NCBI GenBank assembly: GCA_019054805.1
Contig: JAHQIY010000017.1
Coordinates: 434,001 to 498,000, forward strand
DNA length: 64,000 bases
Source of the DNA: Brachionus manjavacas
Lineage: Eukaryota > Rotifera > Eurotatoria > Ploima > Brachionidae
Direction of reading: 5' to 3'
The notes beneath the pieces were generated by a model, which did no database searches, was not told the origin of the DNA, and worked only from the letters and a program-made list of their open reading frames with translations. Shown in pieces: positions 11,921-24,429 of the stretch (positions within the stretch are counted from its first letter, which is position 1; every line of letters begins with the position of its first letter). Made by a program: the position numbers and the translations under genes.

Positions 11921-12680
11921 CAAGATACGCCAATTCTGGCGATGTAAATTATATTTTAAAATTAAATGTAAGAATTTCCTTGTTATTTTGATCTTTGTTA
12001 CTTGTTTCTTTGATGATTTCGTTATTTTATTACATTATAAGTATTTTTTTTGAAATTTCAAAGAGGTTTTTTCAAAGATTTTTTGTTCAAGAAATATTCC
12101 TTAAAATAAATTTTTCATCAATATTATGTGATCAAAAAAAGTCGATGTTCAAAAACCAGCATGATTTGACTGATCACAGATTAAGTGAACATATGATCAC
12201 AAATTTTATTGAAAATTATTTTTATAAAATAACAAATTGGATTCACTGAAAATTTATAGAGAAAACTTTGTATAAAAAGAATATTTCATTTCTCAAAACT
12301 TTCTCTAATAAATTAATTATGATTTTAAATAATTTAAAAAAATTTTAAACAAATACCTTTTTAGATATTTTGTTTAGACGCGACTTAGACACTACTTTTA
12401 AGTGAAATGTCTTTTTTTAAATTTAGAAATAAAAATAAAAATGGAAACCTATTAAAATTATATTTTAAAAATTGATTAAAAAATGAGCATAACAATGAAA
12501 AAGAATTATGTTGATTTTTCCTCATTAAATAATAAGGTATTATACCAAAAAGTCTAGATCAACAAAGGTACAAGGCTTTATAAATTAAAAAATTACCTGA
12601 TTTAAAAAAAATTATAATATTTACGTAATTATTCCAATTATTTAAACATATTGGATAAAAAAAATTACATTAACAAAGAA

Positions 12681-15600
12681 ATGAATTCGTTTAATTTTCT
12701 TGAAATTCCGCGAACTCAATCTGAATCAGTTCCTTCGTCTATCAACTTAAGTGTGGAAAGTTCGAATCAAGTTATTCTAACTTGGAATAAAATTACCGTT
12801 TCATTACCACAAAAAAACAATTTGATACAAAAATTGCGAAAAAATTCATACAAAATAAAAGAAGCTAAAGAAATTATCTCTCACGTGGATGGTTATGCAA
12901 ATAGAGGAGAAGTGATGGCAATTATGGGAGCGAGTGGGGCCGGAAAAACAACTCTTCTGAATGTTTTAAATTTTAGAAATCGAGGAAAGCTTAAAATAAG
13001 CGGCCAAATAGGCCTAAATGGAAAAACTGTAAAATCAATTGAGGAAATAAGGGAAGTGTCTAGTTATGTACAGCAAGATGATCTTTTCGTTGGCTATCTT
13101 ACCGCAAAAGAACATTTACTTTTTCAGGTACTTTTTACATTTAAAATGAAAAGAAGAAAAATTTCTACAACAAATTAATGAATCAAAGGTTTAGATGAAG
13201 AATTTTTGAGCCTTAAAAGATATAGAAAAGGCTGATAATATCTATGTTTAATTTTTTATATAATAATTTGTAGATAATAAGGAAAAAGTTGAGGAGGAAG
13301 AAAAATAAAAAAAATTTTAAATTTGATTTTTTAATAAAGAACATAATTTTTTTTTAATGGTAATTTATTTTAGGCAATGCTTCGAATGGATAAAGAAACA
13401 ACAAAAAAAGAAAGAATGATTAGAGTTAACAAAATTTTACAAGATGTAATTATTTTTTTAAAATATTTTGAAATTTTTTTTTTCATCTTTAAATATACCT
13501 AAAAAGTTAAATTTAAAAAAATGTGAAAATACACTCATAGGTTTTTTTGGTCATCGCGGAATATCAGGTGGTGAAAAACGTCGACTTGCATTTGCTTCCG
13601 AAATAATCACCAACCCATCTATTTTATTCTGCGATGAGCCAACAAGTGGTCTCGACTCATTTATGGCCATGTCAGTGATGGAAGCAATGAAAAATTTGGC
13701 CAGTCAAGGCAAATGTATTATTTGTACCATTCATCAACCATCAAGCGAAATATTCCAAGAATTTGACAAATTTTGTCTTCTGGCCGAAGGTCGATTGGCC
13801 TACCTTGGCAATCTTTCTGGCGCAGCTGAGTTTTTTAAAACGTAAATCTAAACCTACTACTCTTGCTTTGTTGACGATTTTTTTTTTTTAGTCAAGGTCT
13901 CATTTTACCTTTGAATTTTAACCCAGCTGATTTTTATATCCGGGAATTGGCTATTCAACCCTCAAAAAGAGAACACTGTTTAGAAAAAGTCAATGTAAAA
14001 TAAATTCAAATTTTATTTTTTTTATTTTTTTATCTTATTTTTTTCTAAAAAGAAAATTTGTGATAACTTCGCCAAAAGTAATCAAAAAGATGAAATTCGG
14101 TTATCAATAGAAAGTAGTTTAAACGAAAAAACATTGATTGATAATAACGATCAATCTCGGGGTAATATTTGTAGCCGGTTTTTGTGTAAAAAGTACTTTT
14201 AGAATTTTTTTTTTTAAATTTAAATTATTTTTTAAAGATATAAATCCAATTTTCTGACGCAACTTAGTTGGCTTTTATGGCGGAATTCATTAGGAATAAT
14301 CCGGGAACCTTTCACGTTTAAAATACAAGTTTTTCAAACATTGGTAAATAAATTTTTAAATTATTTGACAAATAAATTATCAAATTAAATTTTGATTTTT
14401 TAAATATTTTAAGAAAAGCATTAAAAATTACAAATAATTTAAATTTAGATTGTTTCAATTCTTTTTGGTTTAATTTACCTAAGACTTGAATATAACCAGA
14501 AAGGTGTAATGGATATAAATGGTTTTATGTTTTTATGCATTTGCAATAATGGTTTTGCCACAATGTTCTTTGTTGTAAATGTAATTTAGATAGATTATTT
14601 AAAATTTATTGATTTTAAAATTAAAATTAAACAATCAAAGGTGTTTCCTGTTGAATTACCAATTTTTGTCCGCGAATATCAAAACGGTATGTACAAGGTT
14701 ATTTCATATTACTTAGCCAAAATACTCACTGATGTAAGATTAAGAATGAATTTATTTATTAAAAAAATTCAAATGATAATTATAAAAACAAAGCTACCCA
14801 CTTTTTTTATTCTACCAATTTTATTTATGTCCATTGCATATTGGATGGCCAATCTAAACAATAGCGCTGACCGATTTTTTATTTGCGTTGCCATTATAGT
14901 CCTTGTGGTGCAGTGTTCATTGGCATTTGGATGTTTTCTATCTGCTGTTGCTCCGTCAACAAATGTTGGTAAGAAAAAAAAATTGAACTATTTTCTGCTT
15001 TTCCATCACAATTAATTTTTTTTCTATCAAATTAGTATTTTATCAAAATTATTAAATATAGGTTTACTTTAAGGTTTAAATGAATCCTTTTTACTTATTT
15101 TGGGCATGTCACCTCAAATTAAAATAAATATCGTAAAAATTTGTTTTTAATGCCGCACTAAAAGCCCACGAACTTGGTAGTGATCATAGATTTCATCTTT
15201 ACTGTCTTAAGCTTTGAAGATTCAATTTTTTTGAGGCACCAAAATCAAGTTCCTGAGCTTTTAGTGCTGCGTTTAATAAAAGTATTTACGTTATTTAAAA
15301 CAAATTTGCTTAAAAAACCAAATCTAGAATGTATCCTTTTAAAAATATTTTTTAGGGATTAATATTTTATTGTATTTTGCAATAATAATGTGGGTATTCA
15401 TTTGTGAATAGATGTGGTGATAAAACAAACTAAAAAGCTTTTTGTTTTTATATTTATGTTATTAAAATTAATTTGCTAAAAATTTCAAAATTAAAAGTTT
15501 TTGAAAATTTAACTTCGATATTCAAATTTGATTGAAATATAATCGATTTATTTACAAGACCAAAATCTTAATTCTAGCACATTCTGTTCGGAATCCATTT

Positions 15601-17293
15601 AAGCTTGGAATTAAATAAAGATAAGTTAAAAAATTTAAATTTTAAATTTTATAATTTTAAAAAAACAGTCAAGCATGGTCTAAACGCAAAATATAAAAAA
15701 AAATAAATATAGTCCTTTCTTTTTTTACATACAAATACTTTTTTTTCTATTTTTTAAATTTTATTTGCAATTTTTTCATTGTTTGCATTCTCTCTTTCAG
15801 GACAATATTTTAGAAAATTTTCGGACTTTTTCCTTGCTGCGTAGGAACCAAAATTTTCAATTCACTTGTTTTCAATTCAGATTTTTGTAGAATTGAGAAA
15901 CTTTGGAGTTACCAGATTCGATAAAGGCTAATTAAGATAAGCTTTTTAACCATTATCCACCTCTTCAAAAAGCTGAAAATCTGAGTCAAGTTGCTTATTT
16001 TTGGCTTTAAAAATTAAATACGTGACTAAGAAACTAAATGATACAAAACTCAGTCTCAATTTTGGATATTTTTTGTCAAATTTAAATACATATTGAATAC
16101 TTTTTGTTAAATTAAAATTAAATAAAAAGTATTCAAAAAAAATGCAACATGTTGCAATTTACTTTGTTGCACCTTTTTACTTTAAATAAAATTTTATTTT
16201 TTATATAAGATTTTATTCATTAAAATCTTTTTATATTAATGTTTTATTTCTTGTCTTATTTTAGGGTATTTTTTTAAATATTTTTTATTAAATTTCAATT
16301 TACCACAAAAGAAAGAATTTTGTTCAATTTGTATCTTAATTCCACAATATTGTAAAACAGGAAGTAGAGAATATCGAAATTGAAGTCGTAGCTAATAATT
16401 AATATAAACTTTCATGACCAAATAAATCTTTACTTTAAACTAAAAAATTATATCAAAAAAAATATTAATTAAATAGATCACAAAACTTATTCAAGGTTTT
16501 TTAAATGACGAAATTTCTCAAAAAATAAGCTTATAGTTGTAAAAACAGAAAAATTTCCTAGTCAATAATTTTTAGAATACATGTTGCCGGATTGAAGAAG
16601 GTTACATGATACTTTTTGAGCTATATAATTATTTCACTGTTAAAAATTAATTTGAAACATTATAAAGTTATTAAGTAAAATTAATAAATTAAGGTGGCAT
16701 CAAAAATAAAATTTCAAGATAGTTAAATAGTTAAATTTGGATAGAAAGGTAAATTAGCATTCAAAAATAAACTAATAAAAATTTGCAAAGCTTTGGCTCT
16801 CGCTGGACCCATTCTCGTACCGGTAAGCTGTTATTCTAAACAAAAACATACAAGTTCTAACTAAGGTTTTTTTAAGCTTATGATATTCAGTGGATTCCTT
16901 TTAAATAATGAGTATATCAAAAAATAAATTTCCAATAAAGATACCAGTTAACTTGTGTCTTTTAAGATCAATTCCAAAATATTTCATTTGGCTGCGTTAT
17001 CTCAGTTGGTTTAGCTACTCAAATGAAGCTATTTTACTCAATCAATGGAAGGGAGTAAAAAACATTACATGCGCTGAGAATGACATGGGATTTTGTTTCA
17101 CAGAAGGAGAACAAATAATCAATTATTACAACATTGATGAAGTAAAATTTTGACTTTTCTTCTATTTAAAATGAAAGTAAAATTTCTAATCAAGAAAAAT
17201 TATGGTTTAAATTTTGGGCTGATGGGTGCTTTGATTGTTTTTTGGAGAGTGGCAACTTATTTAATTCTTGTAATAAAGGCTAACCGCAGATAA
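12681..17293 (+). CDS. ABCG-subfamily half-transporter, copy 1
   Basis: Thirteen exons: 12681-13127, 13374-13445, 13507-13841, 13892-13994, 14053-14192, 14238-14343, 14449-14580, 14641-14733, 14794-14968, 16791-16822, 16877-16911, 16967-17141, 17195-17293. All GT..AG and in phase, giving 647 residues, typical for an ABCG half-transporter. ATG 12681 is chosen because the in-frame upstream triplet at 12651 is only TTG. The nucleotide-binding domain comes first: Walker [10 protein letters not shown] (residues 83-91), Q-loop YVQQDD, signature ISGGEKRR, Walker [14 protein letters not shown]-loop TIHQPS. The six-helix membrane domain follows ([17 protein letters not shown], then hydrophobic segments, carboxy end KANRR). 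ABCG half-transporters dimerise and export lipids, sterols, pigment precursors or xenobiotics; the substrate here is unknown. Intron 9 is 1.8 kb, against 53 bp in copy 2. Confidence 0.93.
15151..15276. repeat. Inverted repeat inside ABCG1 intron 9
   Basis: CGCACTAAAAGCCCACGAAC near 15154 is matched in reverse complement by a segment ending near 15275 (read inward CGCAGCACTAAAAGCTCAGG). The spacer is about 70 bp. It is a possible small foldback transposon, part of the material that enlarged this intron relative to copy 2. Confidence 0.5.
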
Positions 17294-18146
17294 AAATAAT
17301 TTAAAATCTCTTTTGTAACACACTTTATTATCTTCACAAAAAATAAATTTTTTTAACTGTGTTTCATTCAATATTTAATTTTTTAGCTCTAATAGTCAAA
17401 ACACCATAAAGTTGAATCCAAGAAAAATTGGTCAACTAAACGATGGCTTCACTATCTTCGCATGCATCTTGCTTTGATTATTTTAATATTCAGCAATGAG
17501 TAAAAATTTAAAATACACACTATTTGAATATGTTATACAGATGAGTTTTTAGATACACATACAGACTAATTATTTGGTATACGACCAGGAGGTACATTAT
17601 TTATACATTGAAAAAATATTTCTTTGACGGCAACTTGATTCAAATGATTAAATTTTAATTGATTAAAATCTTAAAAAATGATTAAATTAAATTTTTTTAA
17701 TTTTTTTTTGTTATTAAACATAAGGTGCTTATTATTTTAGTTTAAAAAAAAAAAATTTTTTTTCTCTAATTGACCTTTAATTTATTCTTCTAAAATCTTT
17801 ATTTGAAAACTTTAAAGACAAATTTATCTAAATATCAATTTTAAATGATATTTAAATATCAATTAAATTATGTTACGGTGTAACAAAGTTAAATTTTATA
17901 TTGTAAAATTTCAAAATATTGATTAAGTATTCAATTTACTTCAGATAAAAATTCATCTAATTTTCTATCTAATTATTGATCAAACAAATAATGTTTAATA
18001 AAATTTAGTCATTTATTTTTAAAAAATTGATAAAAAATACCTTTTTATTTAAATCAAAAAATAAAAATTTTGAAATTTACATTTGATCATGAACTTCAAT
18101 TTACCTTCTTTTGCTCAAAATTATTTAAATTGTACCCAAAATTAAA
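17294..18146. other. Non-coding stretch after ABCG1
   Basis: The first 20 or so bases match the sequence after the ABCG2 stop; then similarity ends. The rest is AT-rich with no supported feature. Confidence 0.45.
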
Positions 18147-18953
18147 AATGAGAACCAAAAATTTAATCCATCTTTTCGACGATAATGAAGATGTCGATTG
18201 CGCACGATTTTCGGATGATGAAGAATAGGAAAAGTATGAGGAAGAGCTAGATATATCTGGTTCTTCTGAGTAAAATGAAGACGAAAGTATTGGTAAAAAC
18301 AACCGGTTTAAAAGGACTATATGCGATGAATTTGAGTCGGAACAAAAGATGAATTTTTTTTTTAAAACACAAAAATACAAAACTCGGATCACCAAAGCTA
18401 ATCATTATTAATTATTAAATTAACTAATTTACCTTGAGACTAATTAATTGATTGTTTTCAAGGTAAAAAAAATATATACAAGAGAAATTATTGTCAAGCT
18501 CTGATTTACCACTTGTATTTAAAGAAATTGATAATATGCATTTAGCTCATGCTGATTCTGAATTCTTTGCCCTTGCAAAAAAAACACTAGCAAAATGGAG
18601 ACGATCCAATTTGAAATTATTGGCTGATAGATTTGAAAATTTTACGTTCATTTACGCTGAGAAAAAGGCTTTCAATTTGAATGAGTCTTGAAATGTTTGA
18701 AAAGAAATGCAACAAAAAAATTAAGAATGACGTTTTTCAAGTCTCAGTTAATCGTCAAAAGTTCATTGTCAATGTGTCCAAAAAGTCGTGTGATTTTGTT
18801 GAGTTAATTGGTAGAGCTACTTGTACTCATTTGGTAATTTTGGCTCATAAAATTGGTATGAATTTTGGATATTACAAGTCAGAAAGTACATTTACAATGT
18901 TTAAAAAACGTGGGCAGCCTAAAAACGCTAAAAAAGCATTGGTAAAGGATTAA
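18147..18953 (+). mobile_element. Decayed MULE-type transposase fragment
   Basis: Plus strand. An acidic amino-terminal-like segment (18147-18410, HLFDDNEDVDCARFSDDEE) is broken by at least two stops. Then comes DLPLVFKEIDNMHLAHADSE..LAKKTLAKWRR (18491-18690), like the helical region between transposase and SWIM finger. The final frame (18681-18953) holds SCDFVELIGRATCTHLVILA, a SWIM-type Cys-x..Cys-x-His finger, and KKRGQPKNAKKALVKD, the RGRPKKA motif. The frames are shifted against each other, so it is not functional. The same closing motif is found in the relic at 1277-2575. Confidence 0.6.
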
Positions 18954-19181
18954 GCTTGGTAACAAAAAAGAATTTTGCATTGGTTTAGGATTGGGTATAT
19001 GTAAGAGTAAATTTCTATAACAAGTTAATTTGTAAATTTACTGGTCTACCAGTAAAAATTTAAAATAAATAGGAATAAAATTATGCTTTGTTTTTTTACT
19101 AGTAATTTTGTAAATTTACTTTCCAGTTTGTAATTTTGTAAAACAATTTTTTTAGTTTCAGTAAAATACTAAAACTTGAAG

Positions 19182-19260
19182 AATGGTCGATCTAGAGCCA
19201 TCAAATGAAGATCTTCCTATTGATGATATTATCGATAAAGCTAATACTTTGATGGTATAA
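19182..19260 (+). other. Possible small acidic exon or relic
   Basis: A 25-codon plus-strand reading starts with ATG at 19182 (MVDLEPSNEDLPIDDIIDKA) and ends in GTATAAG, which could be a splice donor or just the stop. A pyrimidine/TTTCAG acceptor-like stretch lies about 20 bases upstream. The composition looks coding, but no partner exons were found; it may belong to the neighbouring transposon debris. Confidence 0.2.
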
Positions 19261-19519
19261 GAAATAAATAAATTTTTTTTTTATATTGAAAATATACGTT
19301 TCGTTTCAGTAGAATATCTAATATGTAAAATTTATTCATTTTTTTATTTTTTACATTTTTACTGTTAGACCATTAAATTTGTAAATTTACGTGTTTTTGA
19401 AATTTACGGTAAAATATATATTTTATATCTGTTTGTGTATTTTTAAATATCTTTAAATTTTAATTTGAGATTAAATATCAAATTAGTAGTAGAAGTAGTA
19501 GTAAAATTGTATGCAACGA

Positions 19520-19705
19520 TATCATTTCTTGACATAGCGAATAGTTAATATTTGGAATAGTCTTCCTCAGTACATAATTAATTCTGGATCAATTAATAAC
19601 TTCAAAATTAACTTGGACAAATGGCTGAGCAAGCAGTCCAATTTACTGCCATAGCTTCTAAAGAGCTTAACCCGTTAGGATCGCAGTATTTACTACTATT
19701 ACTAC
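19520..19705 (+). mobile_element. LINE 3'-end fragment
   Basis: The plus strand carries a LINE carboxy-terminal reading (VNIWNSLPQYIINSGSINNF, then KINLDKWL) with stops, followed by a 3' tail with TTTACTACTATTACTACTAA. It has the same IWNSLP..FK layout as the fragment at 31130-31483. Confidence 0.6.
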
Positions 19706-19894
19706 TAATATCTTTAAATTTTAATCTGAGATTAAATAGCAAAGTATTCATGAGAAGTGGTAAAAAAACTCTATTTTCAAAAAGTCAAGTGTTGTTAAAA
19801 CATAAAAATATTGTAAGAAAAATTTAAGATTTTAATGACCATATTTTTTATCCTGAATATAATAAGTCAAACCAAAAAATAAAATGATAAATAG

Positions 19895-19914
19895 GTCTCT
19901 ATGGCGCAATCGGC

Positions 19915-19951
<37 letters not shown>

Positions 19952-19968
19952 GAATCCACCTAGGGACG
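19895..19968 (+). tRNA. tRNA-Asn(GUU)
   Basis: 74 nt including the discriminator base. The acceptor stem GTCTCTA pairs with TAGGGAC. The anticodon loop CTGTTAA gives anticodon GUU, and the T-arm is GGTTCGAATCC. A T-rich stretch follows as a Pol III terminator. It is identical in sequence to the tRNA-Asn genes at 24356, 25408, 56803 and 61761. Confidence 0.95.
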
Positions 19969-21072
19969 AATTTTTTTTCGAAAATTTAAAATTTTAAAAA
20001 TTTCTTATAAGCATACAGTTTTTCGATCTTATTTTTGCCTTGATTATTCTCGAGCTATACAAAAATCATAGGTTTTATTTAAATTTTACAGCCAAAAAAT
20101 AATTAAAATATCCAAAATCTGGAATTCTAAATTTATTTTTCTTATGCAATAGAGACTGAAAGTTAAATAAATAATTACATTTACAATAATTTTATGTAAA
20201 ATTATAAAATTTCAATAAATTTATTGATTAAATTGTTATTCTAAAAAATTTGACCACAAAGTATTTAAGTTAAATAATCCAAATTTTGAAGTACAATCTT
20301 TGTAAATTAAGTTATTATAATTTGAAATGTTAATAAGGCTATCCAAATGAAACTACTAATTTAGTAGTCAATGTTTATATTTTTAAAAAATTAATTTTTT
20401 TCTGACTTTAGCGCAAGCCTACTGCTGAATATAAATATCATATTAGTTTTTAAAAAAATTAAATTTCAAAGTTAAAAATTTCAGGTCCAAAATTTCCGTT
20501 TTAAAAGAATTAATCTAAATATTTTTTATAAGTCAAACGATTTAAAAAAAAATAATCTAACTTTTTTATGAAAATGAAATATTTTTTAAAAACATGCAAA
20601 ATTGATGCTATTCTTATTTTGAATTCTTTAAAAATTAAAAAAAATCAAAAACATTTTCAAGAAATAATATTGATTCAATTAATGTGTCATTCAACTAGAT
20701 ATTGTAATAAAAATGAATATAAAATTTTTTATGATATAACGAAGCCTCATGAGTGCTTTTGACGACCAAGAAAGATCAAATCATTTTCTAAATATTTATT
20801 TAATAAAAAAGTAATTACTTACTTACGAAATTAAAAATTTATTTTTATTATAAATTTAAGCAACAACTCAGTTTTAATTTTAAGAAACAAAATTTTCAAT
20901 TAAATATTTATTTAAATTTTTATATCTTGATTTCTGAAAAAAATATTCAAAATTTTTCTTTTTTTTTGTGACGCAATCAATACGAAAATTAAAAAAGTAA
21001 AATAACATAAGTTATTTTGTTTGAATAGTTTGAATAGTCTTTTTTCAATATATCGTTTTAAATGGTAAAAAT
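19969..21072. other. Non-coding stretch between tRNA-Asn and ABCG2
   Basis: AT-rich. A 64-codon plus-strand frame at 20568-20762 has no recognisable motif and is not called. Confidence 0.4.
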
Positions 21073-21280
21073 AGTTTATATTTAATGAAAGTTAATAAGG
21101 TTCAAATAATCTAATTTATGATGACTTTCATTTCTTTATTACATAGTAAGGTAAAATATGTGATGTAAAAAAAGACTTGTAAAAAAAGTTTATATTTAAT
21201 GAAAGTTAATAAGGTTCAAATAATCTAATTTATGATGACTTTCATTTCTTTATTACATAGTAAGGTAAAATATGTGATGT
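21073..21280. repeat. Perfect 94-bp direct repeat upstream of ABCG2
   Basis: Copies at 21073-21166 and 21187-21280 are identical base for base, with a 20-bp spacer. Each copy contains an internal inverted pair (AATGAAAGT ... ACTTTCATT) around TAAGGTTCAAAT. The block ends 133 bp before the ABCG2 start codon. No equivalent block was seen upstream of ABCG1. Confidence 0.9.
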
Positions 21281-21413
21281 CAACGACTGCCAGGAGAATT
21301 AAGCATTCTAAAAAAAATTTACCTATTTTAGAAAATAACTGTTTTACTAATAAAATATTTTTTTTTGCTTAAAATTCATACCAAGTTTAAATTGAAGTAA
21401 AACGAGAAAATAA

Positions 21414-24259
21414 ATGAGTTCGTTGAGTACTCAATCAGAGTTCTTGCCATCTTCAATCAGCATTAATTTAGACCTGTTTAGTAAAACTGGATCGATTCTA
21501 AGTTGGAAAGATCTAACTGTTTCGTTGCCGAAAAAAAATCGGCTATTTAAGAAATGCAGAAAAAATTCATATCAACAAAAAGAGTCAAAGGAAATTATTT
21601 CTCACGTGGATGGCTTTGCAAATAGAGGAGAAGTGATGGCAATTATGGGAGCGAGTGGGGCCGGAAAAACAACTCTTCTGAATGTTTTAAATTTTAGAAA
21701 TCGAGGAAAGCTTAAAATAAGCGGCAAAATAGGCCTAAATGGAAAAACTGTAAAATCAATTGAGGAAATAAGGGAAGTGTCTAGTTATGTACAGCAAGAT
21801 GATCTTTTCGTTGGCTATCTTACCGCAAAAGAACATTTACTTTTTCAGGTACTTTTTACATTTAAAATGAAAAGAAGAAAAATTTCTACAACAAATTAAT
21901 GAATCAAAGGTTTAGATGAAGAATTTTTGAGCCTTAAAAGATATAGAAAAGGCTGATAATATCTATGTTTAATTTTTTATATAATAATTTGTAGATAATA
22001 TTTGTAGGAAAAAGTTGAGGAGGAAGAAAAATAAAAAAAATTTTAAATTTGATTTTTTAATAAAGAACATAATTTTTTTTTAATGGTAATTTATTTTAGG
22101 CAATGATTCGAATGGATAAAGAAACAACAAAGAAAGAAAGAATGATTAGAGTGAACAAAATTTTACAAGATGTAATTATTTTTTTTAAATATTTTGAAAT
22201 TTTTTTTTTCATCTTTAAATATACCTAAAAAGTTAAATTTAAAAAAATGTGAAAATACACTCATAGGTTTTTTTGGTCATCGCGGAATATCAGGTGGTGA
22301 AAAACGTCGACTTGCATTTGCTTCCGAAATAATCACCAACCCATCTATTTTATTCTGCGATGAGCCAACAAGTGGTCTCGACTCATTTATGGCCATGTCA
22401 GTGATGGAAGCAATGAAAAATTTGGCCAGTCAAGGCAAATGTATTATTTGTACCATTCATCAACCATCAAGCGAAATATTCCAAGAATTTGACAAATTTT
22501 GTCTTCTGGCCGAAGGTCGATTGGCCTACCTTGGCAATCTTTCTGGCGCAGCTGAGTTTTTTAAAACGTAAATCTAAACCTACTACTCTTGCTTTGTTGA
22601 CGATTTTTTTTTTTTAGTCAAGGTCTCATTTTACCTTTGAATTTTAACCCAGCTGATTTTTATATCCGGGAATTGGCTATTCAACCCTCAAAAAGAGAAC
22701 ACTGTTTAGAAAAAGTCAATGTAAAATAAATTCAAATTTTATTTTTTTTATTTTTTTTCCTTATTGTTATCTAAAAGAATATTTGCGATAACTTCGCCAA
22801 AAGTAATCAAAAAGATGAAATTCGGTTATCAATAGAAAGTAGTTTAAACGAAAAAACATTGATTGATAATAACGATCAATCTCGGGGTAATATTTGTAGC
22901 CGGTTTTTGTGTAAAAAGTACTTTTAGAATTTTTTTTTTTAAATTTAAATTATTTAATTTCATAAGCTACAAAGCAAGTTTTATTTCTCAGTTTAAATGG
23001 CTTTTGTGGAGGAACTCTCTTGGTATTCTTAGAGAGCCATCTATTTTTAAAATTCATCTTATTCAAACTTTAGTAAAAATTGTTTTTAATTTAAGTTTAA
23101 AAAGATTCTTTTTTTCATTTAAATCTAGAAAAAAGAAAAAGTTTTTTCAAATAATTTTTTAGATAGTTTCTCTACTTTTGGGATTGATTTATCTAAGACT
23201 GGAATATAATCAAAAAGGTGTAATGGACATGAATGGCTTTATGTTTTTATGCATTTGTAATCACAGCTTTACAACAATTTTCTTTATCGTTAATGTAAAT
23301 ATTTAATTTTTTTAAATCTGGTTGTTTCCTATTAAATTTTAAAAAGTAATAAAAATTAAAAAAATTAATTTTAAGACATTTCCGCTTGAATTGCCAATTT
23401 TTGTCCGCGAATATCAAAATGGAATGTACAAAGTTATTTCATATTACTTAGCCAAAATACTCACTGATGTAAGATTAAGAATGAATTTATTTATTAAAAA
23501 AATTCAAATGATAATTATAAAAACAAAGCTACCCACTTTTTTTATTCTACCAATTTTATTTATGTCCATTGCATATTGGATGGCCAATCTAAACAATAGT
23601 GTTGATAGATTTTTTATCTGTGTAACCATTTTAGTCCTAGTGGTGCAGTGCTCGTTGGCATTTGGATGTTTTCTATCTGCTGTTGCTCCATCAACAAATG
23701 TTGGTAAGAAAAAAAAAATTTTTTTTCCTAAATAAGCTAATAAAACATTTTCAAAGCTTTGGCTCTCGCTGGACCCATTCTCGTACCGGTAAGCTGTTAT
23801 TCTAAACAAAAACATACAAGTTCTAACTAAGGTTTTTTTAAGCTTATGATATTCAGTGGATTCCTTTTAAATAATGAGTATATTAAAAAATAAATTTCCA
23901 ATTAAGATACCATTTAACTTGTGTCTTTTAAGATCAATTCCAAAGTATTTCATTTGGCTGCGTTATCTCAGTTGGTTTAGCTATTCAAATGAAGCTATTT
24001 TACTCAATCAATGGAAGGGAGTAAAAAACATTACATGTGCTGAGAATGACATGGGATTTTGTTTCACAGAAGGAGAACAAATAATCAATTATTACAACAT
24101 TGATGAAGTAAAATTTTGACTTTTCTTCTATTTAAATTGAAAGTAAAATTGCTAATTAAGAAAAATTATGGTTTAAATTTTGGGCTGATGGGTGCATTGA
24201 TTGTTTTTTGGAGAGTGGCAACTTATGTAATTCTTTTAATAAAGGCTAACCGCAGATAA
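21414..24259 (+). CDS. ABCG-subfamily half-transporter, copy 2
   Basis: Thirteen exons: 21414-21848, 22100-22171, 22233-22567, 22618-22720, 22778-22917, 22967-23072, 23163-23294, 23376-23468, 23529-23703, 23757-23788, 23843-23877, 23933-24107, 24161-24259. Every junction is GT..AG and in phase; the product is 643 residues. Exon structure is the same as copy 1. Walker A, Q-loop, [16 protein letters not shown] and TIHQPS are all present. The membrane domain begins at [17 protein letters not shown]. Exon 1 from the SHVDG codons onward to exon 5, with their introns, and exons 8-13 are almost identical to copy 1. The amino terminus and exons 6-7 differ clearly. It is an intact plasma- or intracellular-membrane half-transporter; substrate unknown. 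Confidence 0.93.
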
Positions 24260-24355
24260 AAATAATTTAAAATCTCTTTTTATTTATGTTTTAAAATTAT
24301 AAAAATTCATTAAAAAATCAATTATTAATTAATTATTATTTTTGAAAATTTACAT

Positions 24356-24375
24356 GTCTCTATGGCGCAATCGGC

Positions 24376-24412
<37 letters not shown>

Positions 24413-24429
24413 GAATCCACCTAGGGACG
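24356..24429 (+). tRNA. tRNA-Asn(GUU)
   Basis: Identical 74-nt copy of the gene at 19895, starting only 97 bp after the ABCG2 stop codon. Anticodon GUU; an oligo-T run follows directly. A minus-strand open frame overlapping it is only a by-product of the tRNA sequence. Confidence 0.95.

Noticed and set aside
12651..12680. Upstream extension of ABCG1 by ten codons
   Set aside because: It would need a TTG start; ATG 12681 is in frame and fits the ABCG2 amino-terminal length.
14162..14167. Earlier GT donor for ABCG1 exon 5 (and its match in ABCG2)
   Set aside because: Using it breaks phase with exon 6 in both genes; the donor at 14193 (22918 in ABCG2) keeps frame and gives the expected YKxxF start of the membrane domain.
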